Shown here: positions 16,074 to 24,939 of the stretch, one piece after another | Layout: every line of letters begins with the position of its first letter | Numbering within the stretch: the first letter of the stretch is position 1 | Source: JABFXC01 sp045804265 | GTDB lineage: Bacteria; Gemmatimonadota; Gemmatimonadetes; Gemmatimonadales; Gemmatimonadaceae | Assembly (NCBI GenBank): GCA_045804265.1 | Contig: JBJMNK010000001.1 | Span: 1 to 64,000, forward strand | Reading direction: 5' to 3' | Length of the DNA: 64,000 nt | Made by a program: the position numbers and the translations under genes | Notes under the pieces: model-generated | Told to the model about the DNA's origin: nothing | The model's input: the letters and a program-made list of their open reading frames with translations, nothing else | Databases searched by the model: none

Positions 16074-19000
16074 ATGACGCACCCGGAACACGGCGGACTC
16101 CCCGACGACCTGCTCCGAGCGCTTGCCGGTCATTACGAGATCGAGCGTCCTCTCGGCGCGGGGGGGATGGGCACCGTCTATCTCGCCCGCGACCGCACGC
16201 TCGATCGGCTCGTTGCGATCAAGGTCGTTGCGCCCGAGCTGACGACGTCGAGCGTCATTCGCGAGCGCTTCCTCCAGGAAGCGCGGACGATCGCGCGGCT
16301 TCGCCATCCGAATATCGTCGACGTGCACAGCGCCGGCGAAGCGGGCGGCCTGCTCTACTTCGTGATGGAGTACGTGCCGGGCGAGAGCCTTCGCGACCGG
16401 ATGGATCGCGACCAGCGTGTGGACGGCCCCGAGGCGTTGACCATCCTTCGCGACCTCGCGCGTGCACTGGCCTACGCCCACGAGCGCGGGATCGTGCACC
16501 GCGACGTGAAGCCGGACAACATTCTCCTCGATCGCGAGTCGGGATGCTCGATGCTCACCGACTTCGGCGTCGCGCGCGCGCTCAGCTCCGACGACGAGCG
16601 CCTGACGCGTACCGGCTTCGTGCTCGGGTCGCCCCGCTACATGAGTCCCGAGCAGGCAGCCGGTGATCGCGAGCTCGATGGGAAGAGCGACGTGTATTCG
16701 CTGGCGCTGGTCGGCTATGAGATGTTCGCCGGCGGGCCCGCGGTCAGCGGTACCGGGGCGCAGGCGATCATCCTTCAGCAGCTGACGCAGAGCCCCGCCC
16801 CGCTGGACACGCGGAGCGAGACAGTCCCGCCGGTGATCTCCGACCTGATCGGGCGGGCGCTGTCCAAGGATCCGGCCGAGCGTCCGGCCGCCGCCGAGAT
16901 GGCCGCGGTCATCGACGACGTGATCACCGGTGAGCGCGTCGCCGCGACGCCGACGTTGTCGGGCGCGAGACGCCGTCGCCCGCGATCGCGGGGCGCGATC
17001 GCCGCCGCGGCGATCGGCGCGGTCCTGCTCGTCGCGTTAGGCGGTGCCCTCGTCGCCCGTGGTCGCGACTCCACGCCTGACGGCATCGATCCGCGCCGCT
17101 CGTACCTGGTGACCCCGTTCGTGAACGTGCGCAACGACCCGCAGGTCGACTGGCTGCGCGAGGGGAGCGTCAACATGCTCACGCTCGACTTCGCGCAGTG
17201 GAAGGATCTCGAGGTCGTGGATTACGAGCACACGCTCGACCTGCTTCGTGACGCCGACATCGCCGAGGGGGCGCGGGTCGGCCTCGAGGACGCTCGACGC
17301 CTCGCGCGCCGCGCCGGGGTCTGGAGCGTGGTGATGGGGCAGATCGACGCCACCCGCGACTCGCTCCTCGTCAACGCGACGGTGTACGACGTCGCCACCG
17401 GGAAGCGCGTCGAGGATGCGCACGCCAGCGCGGCTCCCGGGACGGACCCGCGGCCGTTGTACGACGCGCTCGCGCGCGACCTGCTCAACATCGTCGGCGC
17501 TCCGACGGCGTCGCTCAACCTCAGCGCGTCGACGACGCAGTCGGTCGAGGCGTACCGCGCCTACCTCGCCGGCGCGCGCGCGCTGAATGCGTGGCGCCTC
17601 CCCGAGGCGGACTCGCTGCTTGCCCGTGCGTCGGCGATCGACACGACCTTCGCCCTCGCCTTCTACAAGCGCGCCCTGACGTTAGGCTGGCGCGGCAGCG
17701 CCGACACCGCGCAGTTCGCGGCCGTCCGGCACGCCACCGAGCACGCCGACCGCCTGCCGGTGCGCGAACGGTCGCTCCTCTTCGCCTACTCGGATCTCGT
17801 CCGCAGCCTGCACCCGGGTCCCGACATTCCGCCGGCCCGGCTCGACACGCTCTTTCGCTCGGCGCAGCAGAAGTACGAGAGCATCGTCGCCCGGACACCG
17901 AACGACGCCGAGGCTTGGTACGGGCTGGGTGACTCGTACTACCATCATCGGTCGAGCGACCAGCGCCTGACGGTTCGCAACTGGTCGCAGGCCTGGCGCG
18001 CCTTCAACCGCACCCTCGCGCTCGACTCGTCGTTCCATCTCGCCTACTCGCACAAGCTCGACATCGAGCGTGAGGCCTCACGGCTCGGATCCGGGCTGCT
18101 CCTTGCCGGTGATTCGCTGGTGCTGCTCGACAGCACCGCGCTCCTCTCGATCGGGAACGCGCGGATGAACCAGCTGCGCGCGTCGGCGAAGGCGCTGGCC
18201 GTGCGCGACGCGCACGGCTGGGTGGCGGCCGACGCGTCACCACAAGCGTACCAGGCGCTGGTCAACGCGTTCATCGACGCCGGGTTCGTCGATTCAGCGG
18301 CGATCGCCGTCGCCGATGCGCAGCGCCGACCGGTGTCGCGCTCGCCGGTGCTCCCGTACATCCTCGCGGCTGCGCAGGCGAACAGCGACCCGCATCTCGC
18401 ATTGCGCACGCTGCGACAGGCGATGATCGACTTTCCCGCGGAATCTATCGCCGTCTTCGATGGCAACGACCGGTTCTGGTACGTGCTCTCGGCCGGCGAC
18501 GCCGCGCTCGCGTCCGGGAGCGTGACCGACCTGCACAAGGTCGTCGGCGTTGCGACGAAGGTCTCGCCGAAGATGCCCGGTCGCCCCGACATCCCGAGCA
18601 GCCTCGCGGTCGGTGCGTGGGTCGCCGACGCCGAGCTCGCGTTAGGCCTGCCGACCGCGGCCACGCGCGCCCGCGCCGACAGCGCGATCCGGTACCTCGA
18701 TCGGATGCAGGGGCCCGAGGGCGAGACCTTCCGCGCTGCGGCGCAGTCGCTGCCGTACGTCGCCTATCTCGCGACCCACGACACGAGCTACGTGGCCACT
18801 CTGCGGCGCTGGAGCAAGTTCGCCGGGACGCTGCCCGAGATCGACGCGCTGGCGGCGCTCGACCGCGGCGACCGCGAGACGGCCGCGCGCGCCACGCGGC
18901 TCTTCCCGTCGCCGGATTCGATGCGCGCCGTGAGCGCGCTGTTCAACACGATGCGCTGGGTCGCTCGCGCCGAGGCGCTGGACCGCCTCGGTGACGCGCG

Positions 19001-19271
19001 CCGCGCGGTCACGTACCTGGACGTCCTCGATCCGGTTCGGCTCAGTCGCGCGTCGGTCGTCGACCCGAGCCTCGCGCTTTACGCGCGCAGCATCCTCGCC
19101 AGCGGCGTGCTGTACGAGAAGATCGGCGACAAGGCAAGAGCGGTTGCCGCCTACCAGCGCTTCCTCGACATGTGGCGCGACGCCGACCCCGCGCTCGACC
19201 CGCAGCGGCGCCTCGCCCGCGACGGGCTGGCGCGGTTAGGCGGAGAGGTCCCCACCGAGCCGACGCGTTAG
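16074..19271 (+). CDS. Large Ser/Thr protein kinase with C-terminal TPR domain
   Basis: A 1,065-residue receptor kinase. The kinase domain (about 20-285) has Gly-Ala-Gly-Gly-Met-Gly-Thr-Val-Tyr, the catalytic His-Arg-Asp-Val-Lys-Pro-Asp-Asn and Asp-Phe-Gly-Val-Ala, all intact. A TM segment lies near 312-335. A further domain (about 345-480) begins Leu-Val-Thr-Pro-Phe and resembles the FlgO/CsgG-like module often found after bacterial kinase domains; tetratricopeptide helices fill the remainder. The ATG at 16074 is preferred over GTG at 16050. It ends in an octamer-embedded stop, converging on the TonB-domain gene 28 bp away. It probably senses an extracytoplasmic signal. Confidence 0.93.
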   Translation: MTHPEHGGLPDDLLRALAGHYEIERPLGAGGMGTVYLARDRTLDRLVAIKVVAPELTTSSVIRERFLQEARTIARLRHPNIVDVHSAGEAGGLLYFVMEYVPGESLRDRMDRDQRVDGPEALTILRDLARALAYAHERGIVHRDVKPDNILLDRESGCSMLTDFGVARALSSDDERLTRTGFVLGSPRYMSPEQAAGDRELDGKSDVYSLALVGYEMFAGGPAVSGTGAQAIILQQLTQSPAPLDTRSETVPPVISDLIGRALSKDPAERPAAAEMAAVIDDVITGERVAATPTLSGARRRRPRSRGAIAAAAIGAVLLVALGGALVARGRDSTPDGIDPRRSYLVTPFVNVRNDPQVDWLREGSVNMLTLDFAQWKDLEVVDYEHTLDLLRDADIAEGARVGLEDARRLARRAGVWSVVMGQIDATRDSLLVNATVYDVATGKRVEDAHASAAPGTDPRPLYDALARDLLNIVGAPTASLNLSASTTQSVEAYRAYLAGARALNAWRLPEADSLLARASAIDTTFALAFYKRALTLGWRGSADTAQFAAVRHATEHADRLPVRERSLLFAYSDLVRSLHPGPDIPPARLDTLFRSAQQKYESIVARTPNDAEAWYGLGDSYYHHRSSDQRLTVRNWSQAWRAFNRTLALDSSFHLAYSHKLDIEREASRLGSGLLLAGDSLVLLDSTALLSIGNARMNQLRASAKALAVRDAHGWVAADASPQAYQALVNAFIDAGFVDSAAIAVADAQRRPVSRSPVLPYILAAAQANSDPHLALRTLRQAMIDFPAESIAVFDGNDRFWYVLSAGDAALASGSVTDLHKVVGVATKVSPKMPGRPDIPSSLAVGAWVADAELALGLPTAATRARADSAIRYLDRMQGPEGETFRAAAQSLPYVAYLATHDTSYVATLRRWSKFAGTLPEIDALAALDRGDRETAARATRLFPSPDSMRAVSALFNTMRWVARAEALDRLGDARRAVTYLDVLDPVRLSRASVVDPSLALYARSILASGVLYEKIGDKARAVAAYQRFLDMWRDADPALDPQRRLARDGLARLGGEVPTEPTR

Positions 19272-19299
19272 GCGGGCGGGCGCCCGCGTTCGTGTCGAG

Positions 19300-20247
19300 C
19301 TAGATCACGTCGAAGGTGAAGGTGTACGTCTCGCGCGCGGAGACCGGACAGCCCCCCGCGGTCGCCGGCTTGAAGTGGTAGCGCTCCAGCGAGTTGACCA
19401 CCGCCTTTGCGTAGTCGGCCGTCATCGCGTTGGCGAGGCGGAGGGTGCCGGGCACGACGACGCCATCGACGCCAACGACGAATTCGACGTTGACGAAGCC
19501 ATCCTGCCGCGCGCCGAGCTCGCGCAGCGGAAATACGGGATCGGGTCCCCGCTTGGTGATTTCGAGCGCGGACGTAAGCTGCACCATCGGGATCCGCAGC
19601 ATGCGAATGGGCAGGCTCATCGCGTTGCCGCGGTTCTTGATCTTCGGCTCGTTCGAATACGGCATCGGGATGGGCGCCTCGGATTCCGGGCGCTTGTAGT
19701 CGACGGCCTTTTCGTGGAATTCCGGCAGCGGGACGGTGCGCAGCTCGATGAACACGTAGCCTCCGTGATCATGCGCGGCGTCTTGGTAGGCCATGAATGC
19801 GCCGTCGTCCGCGGCCTTCGTCACGGCGGCCACCAGCGCTGCATCGAGCTCGGGAACGAGCGTCGTCTGCGTGAGGCCGACGTGCTTCACCTTGCCGTTG
19901 CGCTGGATGTCGACGAACGCCTCGCCCATGAAGCCTTGTGTCCCGGCAACCGACTGCTCCGCCGCGCCACCGGCGGGATGGTACCATTGCGTTATGACGG
20001 GCGGCAGCGCGAGCGGCTTGGGGAGCACCAGGTCGTCGTTGACGACGGACAGCGCCGTCAGCGCGAGCGTCGAATCCACGGGCTTGATCCCGTAGCCCGG
20101 GTCGATCGCCAGGCGAAGCGTATCGAGCGAGTAGCTGTTCGGGATTTCGATGAGCGGCGCGGGGCACTTTGCCGGTGACTGCGCCGAGGCGGTCGTCACG
20201 GCTAGCGCAACGAGGACGACGGCGAGGCTGTGCGACGGGCGGGGCAT
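19300..20247 (-). CDS. Periplasmic protein with two TonB C-terminal-like domains
   Basis: A 315-residue protein with a signal peptide (about 1-22, ending Ala-Ser-Ala). Two similar segments, near 108-150 and 250-310, each read Gly-x-x-x-Val-x-Val/Ile-x-x-Asn/Asp-Gly-x-Val followed by a helix, the usual layout of TonB C-terminal (energy-transducer) domains. The second ends with Tyr-His-Phe-Lys-Pro-Ala and Gly-Cys-Pro-Val. No N-terminal TM-anchored Pro-rich linker is present, so it is unlikely to be a functional TonB. It is the last gene of the leftward set starting at 22440, 102 bp from the PQQ dehydrogenase stop. Confidence 0.75.
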   Translation of the reverse strand: MPRPSHSLAVVLVALAVTTASAQSPAKCPAPLIEIPNSYSLDTLRLAIDPGYGIKPVDSTLALTALSVVNDDLVLPKPLALPPVITQWYHPAGGAAEQSVAGTQGFMGEAFVDIQRNGKVKHVGLTQTTLVPELDAALVAAVTKAADDGAFMAYQDAAHDHGGYVFIELRTVPLPEFHEKAVDYKRPESEAPIPMPYSNEPKIKNRGNAMSLPIRMLRIPMVQLTSALEITKRGPDPVFPLRELGARQDGFVNVEFVVGVDGVVVPGTLRLANAMTADYAKAVVNSLERYHFKPATAGGCPVSARETYTFTFDVI

Positions 20248-20349
20248 GGCGACGGGGTGAACGTTTTTACGCCGGAGGTCTCAGGCGGCGGACCGAAGTT
20301 GCGACGCGGTCGCGGTCCTGTCCAGAACGCCGGCGCGCCAGCGAAAGGC

Positions 20350-22440
20350 CTAACGCGCCGAAGGAAGGGCGAAGACCACGAGCTCGTCGCCCTTCCCGAA
20401 GATGGCTCCGTCGCCGCCGGCAGCGATCGCAACGTACTGCCGCCCGTTCACCATGTAGGTCATCGGCGTCGCCTTTCCGCCTGCCGGGAGCAGCGCCTGC
20501 CAGAGCTCGTGGCCGTTCTCGACGTCGAATGCGCGCACCCGCTGGTCGAGAGTCGCACCGATGAACACGAGACCACCAGCGGTTACGATCGCTCCGCCGA
20601 GGTTCGGTGAGCCAAGCGCGGCCAGTGCCGCGGCGCCGGCGTCCGCGCCGATCGACGTCAGCCCCGACCGCGCCTGCGCACCGATCGCGGACTGCACCGC
20701 CGGCAGCGGCTTCGGCGGGCGCGGGGTGCCTAACGGTACACGCCAGGCGATTGCGCCGGTCGCCATGCTCACCGCGACCAGTGACCCGAACGGCGGGCGG
20801 GTACAGGGGACGCCCTTCGGCGAGAGCACGATACGGCGGCGCATCATGAATGGCGTACCGCGCATCTCGGCGTACTCCCAGCCCGGCTCGGACATCGAGT
20901 GCTCCACGGCGCGGGGCAGCAGCTGCACCTGTGCCGCTACCTCGTTCACGGGCACGATGACGAGCTGTCGCGCACGATCGAACGCCAATCCACCCCAGTG
21001 CGCGCCGCCGATGTTCGAGGGGACCACCAGCGTGCCCTCGACGCTCGGCGGCGTGAAGATCCCTTCGTTTCGCAGCGAGGCGATCGTCGCGCGACAAGCG
21101 GCGCGATCGGCGCTATCGGCGCCGAACACGTCGTCCGCCGTCAGGCGATGAGGGCTGAGCGGTGCGATGCTCGAGAATGGCTGCGTCGGCGATGCGGTCT
21201 CGCCGTCGACGGCGCTGCGCGGGACGGCGCGCTCCTCGACCGGAAAGATCGGCACGCCCGTGTCGCGGTCGAGCACGTACAGCATTCCGGTCTTCGTCGC
21301 CTGCATCACGACCGGGACGTCGCGACCCCCGCGCCTGATGGTAGTGAGGAGTGGCGGCGCGGCGTTGTCGTAATCCCACAGGTCGTGATGCACCGTCTGG
21401 AACGACCATGCGACCTTTCCCGTCGCTGCATGCAGCGCAACGATCGAGTTGGCGTAGCGGTTGTCGCCCAGTCGCAGCCCGCCGTAGTAGTCCGGACTCG
21501 GGCTGCTGGTCGGTACGTACACCATGTCGCGGCTGGAATCGGCGGCGATCACGCTCCACGCGTTCGCCGCACCGGTGTGATGCGCCCCGGCACCGTTCCA
21601 GGTTGCGTACGCGGCGTCAGTCGAGTCCTGCGGCACCGGATCCCAGCTCCAGCGGAACGCGCCGCTGCGCGCGTCGTAGGCGCGAACCTCGCCGCTGGCG
21701 GCGTCGGTGCGGTTGTTGTCAGCCACCGCCGAGCCGACGACGAGCGTCCCGTTCACGACCGCTGGCGGGGAGGTGACCTCGTACTCCTCGAACTCGAATG
21801 GCTTGTTTCGCAACCCGCGGCGCAGGTCGATGCTGCCGCCGTCGCCGAAGGATGGGCAGCCGCTGCCGGTGGCCGCGTCGAGCGCGATCAGGCGGCCGTC
21901 GATGGTGGCGATGAAGATCCGCGCCGCACAGTGACTCCCGCGCCGCGCCGCGGGATCGACCCAGTAGGACACGCCGCGGTTGGCGAAATCCCCGAAGCTG
22001 ACCCGTGGCACGCCGGGGTTGAAGCGCCAGCGCTCGGCGCCGGTCGCGGCGTCGAGGGCGAAGACCCTGCCTAACGCGCTGCTGAGGTAGAGCGTCCCAT
22101 TGACGACCAGCGGCGTCGACTCGAATGACGTTCGCCGCCCCGTCTCGTAGCCCGCGCCGGCCTCGCCGGTCCTGAACCGCCAGGCGACCGCCAGCCGCGC
22201 CACGTTGGCCCGGTCGATCTGCGCCAGTGGCGAGAAGCGCTCGCCGCCCCGGTCGCGGCCGTAGGCCGGCCAGTCGTTGTCCGGGAGCGGCGCGCCTGCC
22301 GGTATGGCCCGGTGCGCGGCGCATGCCGGTACCACGACCGTCAGGCCTAACGCAATGACGACGGCGAGGACGCGCCGGGCGACCGGCATGGCAGCGGGAC
22401 GGGCATGGGCAGCAGCTTCGAAGATCGCGGGGCTGGTCAT
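20350..22440 (-). CDS. PQQ-dependent dehydrogenase (glucose-dehydrogenase-like)
   Basis: A 696-residue quinoprotein with beta-propeller W-motifs. Features: Trp-Pro-Ala-Tyr-Gly-Arg-Asp near 57-63, Asn-Val-Ala-Arg-Leu-Ala-Val-Ala-Trp-Arg-Phe-Arg-Thr-Gly, Ala-Ala-Asn-Ala-Trp-Ser-Val-Ile-Ala, Trp-Ser-Phe-Gln-Thr-Val-His-His-Asp-Leu-Trp-Asp-Tyr-Asp, and a late Gly-Gly-Leu-Val-Phe-Ile-Gly-Ala-Thr. These match membrane-linked PQQ glucose/quinate dehydrogenases that oxidise sugars or polyols in the periplasm and donate electrons to quinone. There is no multi-TM N-terminus; a hydrophobic export segment ends in Val-Pro-Ala-Cys. An alternative start is 22389. No PQQ biosynthesis genes are present. Confidence 0.92.
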   Translation of the reverse strand: MTSPAIFEAAAHARPAAMPVARRVLAVVIALGLTVVVPACAAHRAIPAGAPLPDNDWPAYGRDRGGERFSPLAQIDRANVARLAVAWRFRTGEAGAGYETGRRTSFESTPLVVNGTLYLSSALGRVFALDAATGAERWRFNPGVPRVSFGDFANRGVSYWVDPAARRGSHCAARIFIATIDGRLIALDAATGSGCPSFGDGGSIDLRRGLRNKPFEFEEYEVTSPPAVVNGTLVVGSAVADNNRTDAASGEVRAYDARSGAFRWSWDPVPQDSTDAAYATWNGAGAHHTGAANAWSVIAADSSRDMVYVPTSSPSPDYYGGLRLGDNRYANSIVALHAATGKVAWSFQTVHHDLWDYDNAAPPLLTTIRRGGRDVPVVMQATKTGMLYVLDRDTGVPIFPVEERAVPRSAVDGETASPTQPFSSIAPLSPHRLTADDVFGADSADRAACRATIASLRNEGIFTPPSVEGTLVVPSNIGGAHWGGLAFDRARQLVIVPVNEVAAQVQLLPRAVEHSMSEPGWEYAEMRGTPFMMRRRIVLSPKGVPCTRPPFGSLVAVSMATGAIAWRVPLGTPRPPKPLPAVQSAIGAQARSGLTSIGADAGAAALAALGSPNLGGAIVTAGGLVFIGATLDQRVRAFDVENGHELWQALLPAGGKATPMTYMVNGRQYVAIAAGGDGAIFGKGDELVVFALPSAR

Positions 22441-22459
22441 CGAGCCAAGCTACGACATG

Positions 22460-22488
22460 AACGCCGCCGGAGTGAGTCCGGCGGCGTT
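22460..22488. terminator. Hairpin between histidine kinase and PQQ dehydrogenase
   Basis: A perfect 12-bp stem (22460-22471 with 22477-22488, 5-base loop) lies in the 67-bp gap between the kinase stop and the dehydrogenase start. No U-tract follows in either direction. It could attenuate readthrough, so cotranscription of the two genes is not assured. Confidence 0.6.
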
Positions 22489-22507
22489 CGCGAGCTGCCT
22501 GTTCAGG

Positions 22508-24829
22508 CTACCGCGATGCCCGCTCGTACAACCCGTTGAAGATCGTCTTCCAGCTCGCGCCGGCGTCGGTCGAGACCTCGGCCCGCTGGCGGACATGAGT
22601 CGAATCGATCGGCGTCCAGCTCCAGCGCTCGACGACCTGGAGCTTCGGATCGCGCTGCGACGGACGTGGCGGGGTGAACATCACCAGCCGGTCACCGTCG
22701 AACGTCCCGCTCATGACGAACACGTAGCCACCGCTGCCGACGTACATCTGGTGCCACTTGCCGTCGTTAGGCACGTAGCCGGAGAAGCTCTCGCCGATTC
22801 CGTGCCCGCCCGCGCCCGCCCAGTGCTCGTGCAGGGCGCACCCCCCGACGTCGCGCGTGACGTGGTTGCTCCCGATCACGTTTCCCGACGAGTCGCGCAC
22901 CACCCAGTCGCCGGCCCAGAAGTCGAACTGCCGGAAGCGCGGGCGGGCGCAGATGGTGTCGCTGGCCGCCGCCGCCTGCGACGCCGACGCCGCCGGGGCG
23001 ACACTCACCCCCGTGGCCTGGGCCGCGAGCTGGCCATGGGCGAGCAGCAGCAGCGCGAGCCCGGCCACGACGCCGGCGCCGCTTCGCAGCATCGGCCCGC
23101 GCTGCGGTGCCGGCTCGGCGATCCCGGCCGGGATCTCGACCACGAAGCGGGCCCCGCCTAACGGCGACTCGGTCACCCACGTCCGGCCGCCCATCGCCGA
23201 CACCAGCTCGGCGACGACGGAGAGGCCGATGCCGCTACCGGTCGCACGCGTCCGCCCCTCGAGCCGGACGAAGCGCCGCCAGACACGCTTGCGGTCGCGC
23301 GGCGGAATCCCGGGGCCATCATCATCGACGATGAAGCGGACCGCATCGCCGGCGCGCGCCGCCGAGACCACGGCCTCGCCCCCGCTCTTCCCGTGCCGGA
23401 TCGCGTTGTCCACGAGGTTCACCAGCACCTGGAGCACCGCCGCCCGATCGCCGGCAGCGACGAGCCCCGGCTCCGCGGTGGTCCGCAGCGTCATCCCCGC
23501 GGCTGATGCCATCGGCCCGACCGTGCGCGCAAGCTCGACGATCACGCCATCCACTTCGACGGGCGACGCCTCGAGCCGCAGCTCGTCCCGCGTCGCGCGT
23601 GAATAGGTGAGCACATTCTCGATGAGGTATGTCAAGCGACCTGCCTCGTGGACGATGGTGCCGACGGCCGCCGTCTGCTCGCCGGCGTTGCGGACGAATC
23701 CGAGCTGCAGCATCTCCGAGTAGAGCCTGATCTGAGCCAGCGGCGTTCGCAGCTCGTGCGAAACGCTGGCGACGAACGATTCGCGCAGGTACGCGAGCGC
23801 GTATTCGCGCCGCGTCTGCACGATCGCCAACCCGATCAGCACGACGCTGGCGAGGAAGACGAGCAGCGTCGTCACCAGTCGCGTGTTGTCCCCGGTGCCG
23901 CCGGTGACTCGCGCCATCAGCGTCGGGCCGAGCCCGATCTCCACCCTGTATTTGCCGAACGTGTCGTTGGCGTCATAACGCGCCAGCACCGGAGCGGTGC
24001 TGTCCGGGAGCCCGGCGTGAAGGAACTGATCTCCGTCCTTCGCGACCACGTTCACCGAGAACAACTTCTGGTTGTTCGTTCGCTGGGTGTCGGCCGACGC
24101 GAGCAATGGAGTCTGCGCGAGCGCCCGTGCGAACATCTCGTTCGCGACGCGTGGCATGTCCACCTCATAGCCGTTCACCGTCGCCGGCTTTCCCGCGCTG
24201 TCGAACGCGAGGCGGTAGAGCACCGTGTGTGTGCGGCCGTTAACCGGCACCCAGAGCACGGCCAGCTCCCACCAGTTCTGGTAGCGGTGCATGGCCTCGT
24301 CGCGCACCGAGTCGCGGACCGCTGCTGCCGTCGCGGAGTCGAACGGCGCACCGTTCGTGCGCCACGCGTTCGTGCGAAGATCCCAGTGAAACGTCGTACG
24401 GGCCGGCCCGGCGGTACAGATCTGCGGAGCGGCGCAGTCTTTTCCCTTCGCCGGCTCGAGCGCCATCTTCGAGAAGTTTGCCTGCCGCTCGGGGGTGTCG
24501 TATTCGGCGCGGCTCGCCGCCGGAATGAAGTACATCAGGAGGTTGAAGCTCAGCCGCCCTTGCGCACCACGCGACAGGTTCACCGCGGCCTCGAGCGCGA
24601 GGCTTCGCGCCGCGGCTTGCGCGCGCGCGGCATACGAGCGATGCGCCAGGTAGGACTCGACTGCGAGCACCGCGCTCCCGGCAAGTACGAGAAGCAGCAC
24701 GCCGACGTGCAACGCGAGCCGCCAGCGGTCCCACCAGCTGATCACCTTCGGTACGGTCGGACTGCCGCCACCGGTCGCGTTTGGGTCGGTCGATTCGTTC
24801 TTGTTGCGGGATGAAGCGATTGGACGCAT
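22508..24829 (-). CDS. Sensor histidine kinase fused to secreted DUF1579-like domain
   Basis: A 773-residue single frame. Residues 38-57 and 319-337 are TM segments bounding a periplasmic sensor region. HisKA carries His358 (Ser-His-Glu-Leu-Arg-Thr-Pro); the ATPase has the N-box Asn-Leu-Val-Asp-Asn-Ala-Ile-Arg-His, Asp-Asp-Asp-Gly-Pro-Gly-Ile-Pro, and Gly-Ser-Gly-Ile-Gly-Leu. After about 575 a new hydrophobic, signal-peptide-like segment (581-603) is followed by a DUF1579-like beta domain (about 630-770: Phe-Asp-Phe-Trp-Ala-Gly-Asp-Trp, Gly-Gly-Cys-Ala-Leu-His-Glu-His-Trp). An internal ATG at 23092 (codon 580) could restart translation, so one fused protein or two overlapping products are both possible. 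No stop codon separates them. Confidence 0.85.
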   Translation of the reverse strand: MRPIASSRNKNESTDPNATGGGSPTVPKVISWWDRWRLALHVGVLLLVLAGSAVLAVESYLAHRSYAARAQAAARSLALEAAVNLSRGAQGRLSFNLLMYFIPAASRAEYDTPERQANFSKMALEPAKGKDCAAPQICTAGPARTTFHWDLRTNAWRTNGAPFDSATAAAVRDSVRDEAMHRYQNWWELAVLWVPVNGRTHTVLYRLAFDSAGKPATVNGYEVDMPRVANEMFARALAQTPLLASADTQRTNNQKLFSVNVVAKDGDQFLHAGLPDSTAPVLARYDANDTFGKYRVEIGLGPTLMARVTGGTGDNTRLVTTLLVFLASVVLIGLAIVQTRREYALAYLRESFVASVSHELRTPLAQIRLYSEMLQLGFVRNAGEQTAAVGTIVHEAGRLTYLIENVLTYSRATRDELRLEASPVEVDGVIVELARTVGPMASAAGMTLRTTAEPGLVAAGDRAAVLQVLVNLVDNAIRHGKSGGEAVVSAARAGDAVRFIVDDDGPGIPPRDRKRVWRRFVRLEGRTRATGSGIGLSVVAELVSAMGGRTWVTESPLGGARFVVEIPAGIAEPAPQRGPMLRSGAGVVAGLALLLLAHGQLAAQATGVSVAPAASASQAAAASDTICARPRFRQFDFWAGDWVVRDSSGNVIGSNHVTRDVGGCALHEHWAGAGGHGIGESFSGYVPNDGKWHQMYVGSGGYVFVMSGTFDGDRLVMFTPPRPSQRDPKLQVVERWSWTPIDSTHVRQRAEVSTDAGASWKTIFNGLYERASR

Positions 24830-24901
24830 GCGTCAACTTTGGTGAAATGCAGCGCGCTGGCAACTCCGAGTGCGTCCGCCCACGCCAGCTTCGACGGAAG
24901 C

Positions 24902-24924
24902 ACCGGCGGCAGCGCGCCGCCGGT
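24902..24924. terminator. Hairpin after susD-like gene
   Basis: An 8-bp perfect stem ACCGGCGG/CCGCCGGT (loop of 7) lies in the 110-bp gap between the SusD-like stop and the histidine-kinase start. No clear U-tract. It may reduce readthrough into the kinase gene. Confidence 0.45.
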
Positions 24925-24939
24925 ACCTCACCATCGAGG

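Noticed and set aside
19300..20247. A functional TonB energy transducer for the SusC-like receptor
   Set aside because: It has a cleavable-looking signal peptide and two C-terminal-like domains, but no single TM anchor and no long Pro-rich spanning region.
20899..22074. Long antisense frame opposite the PQQ dehydrogenase gene
   Set aside because: Composition is Arg/Val/Gly-rich and unconserved-looking, as usual for a shadow in high-GC DNA; the opposite frame carries clear quinoprotein motifs.
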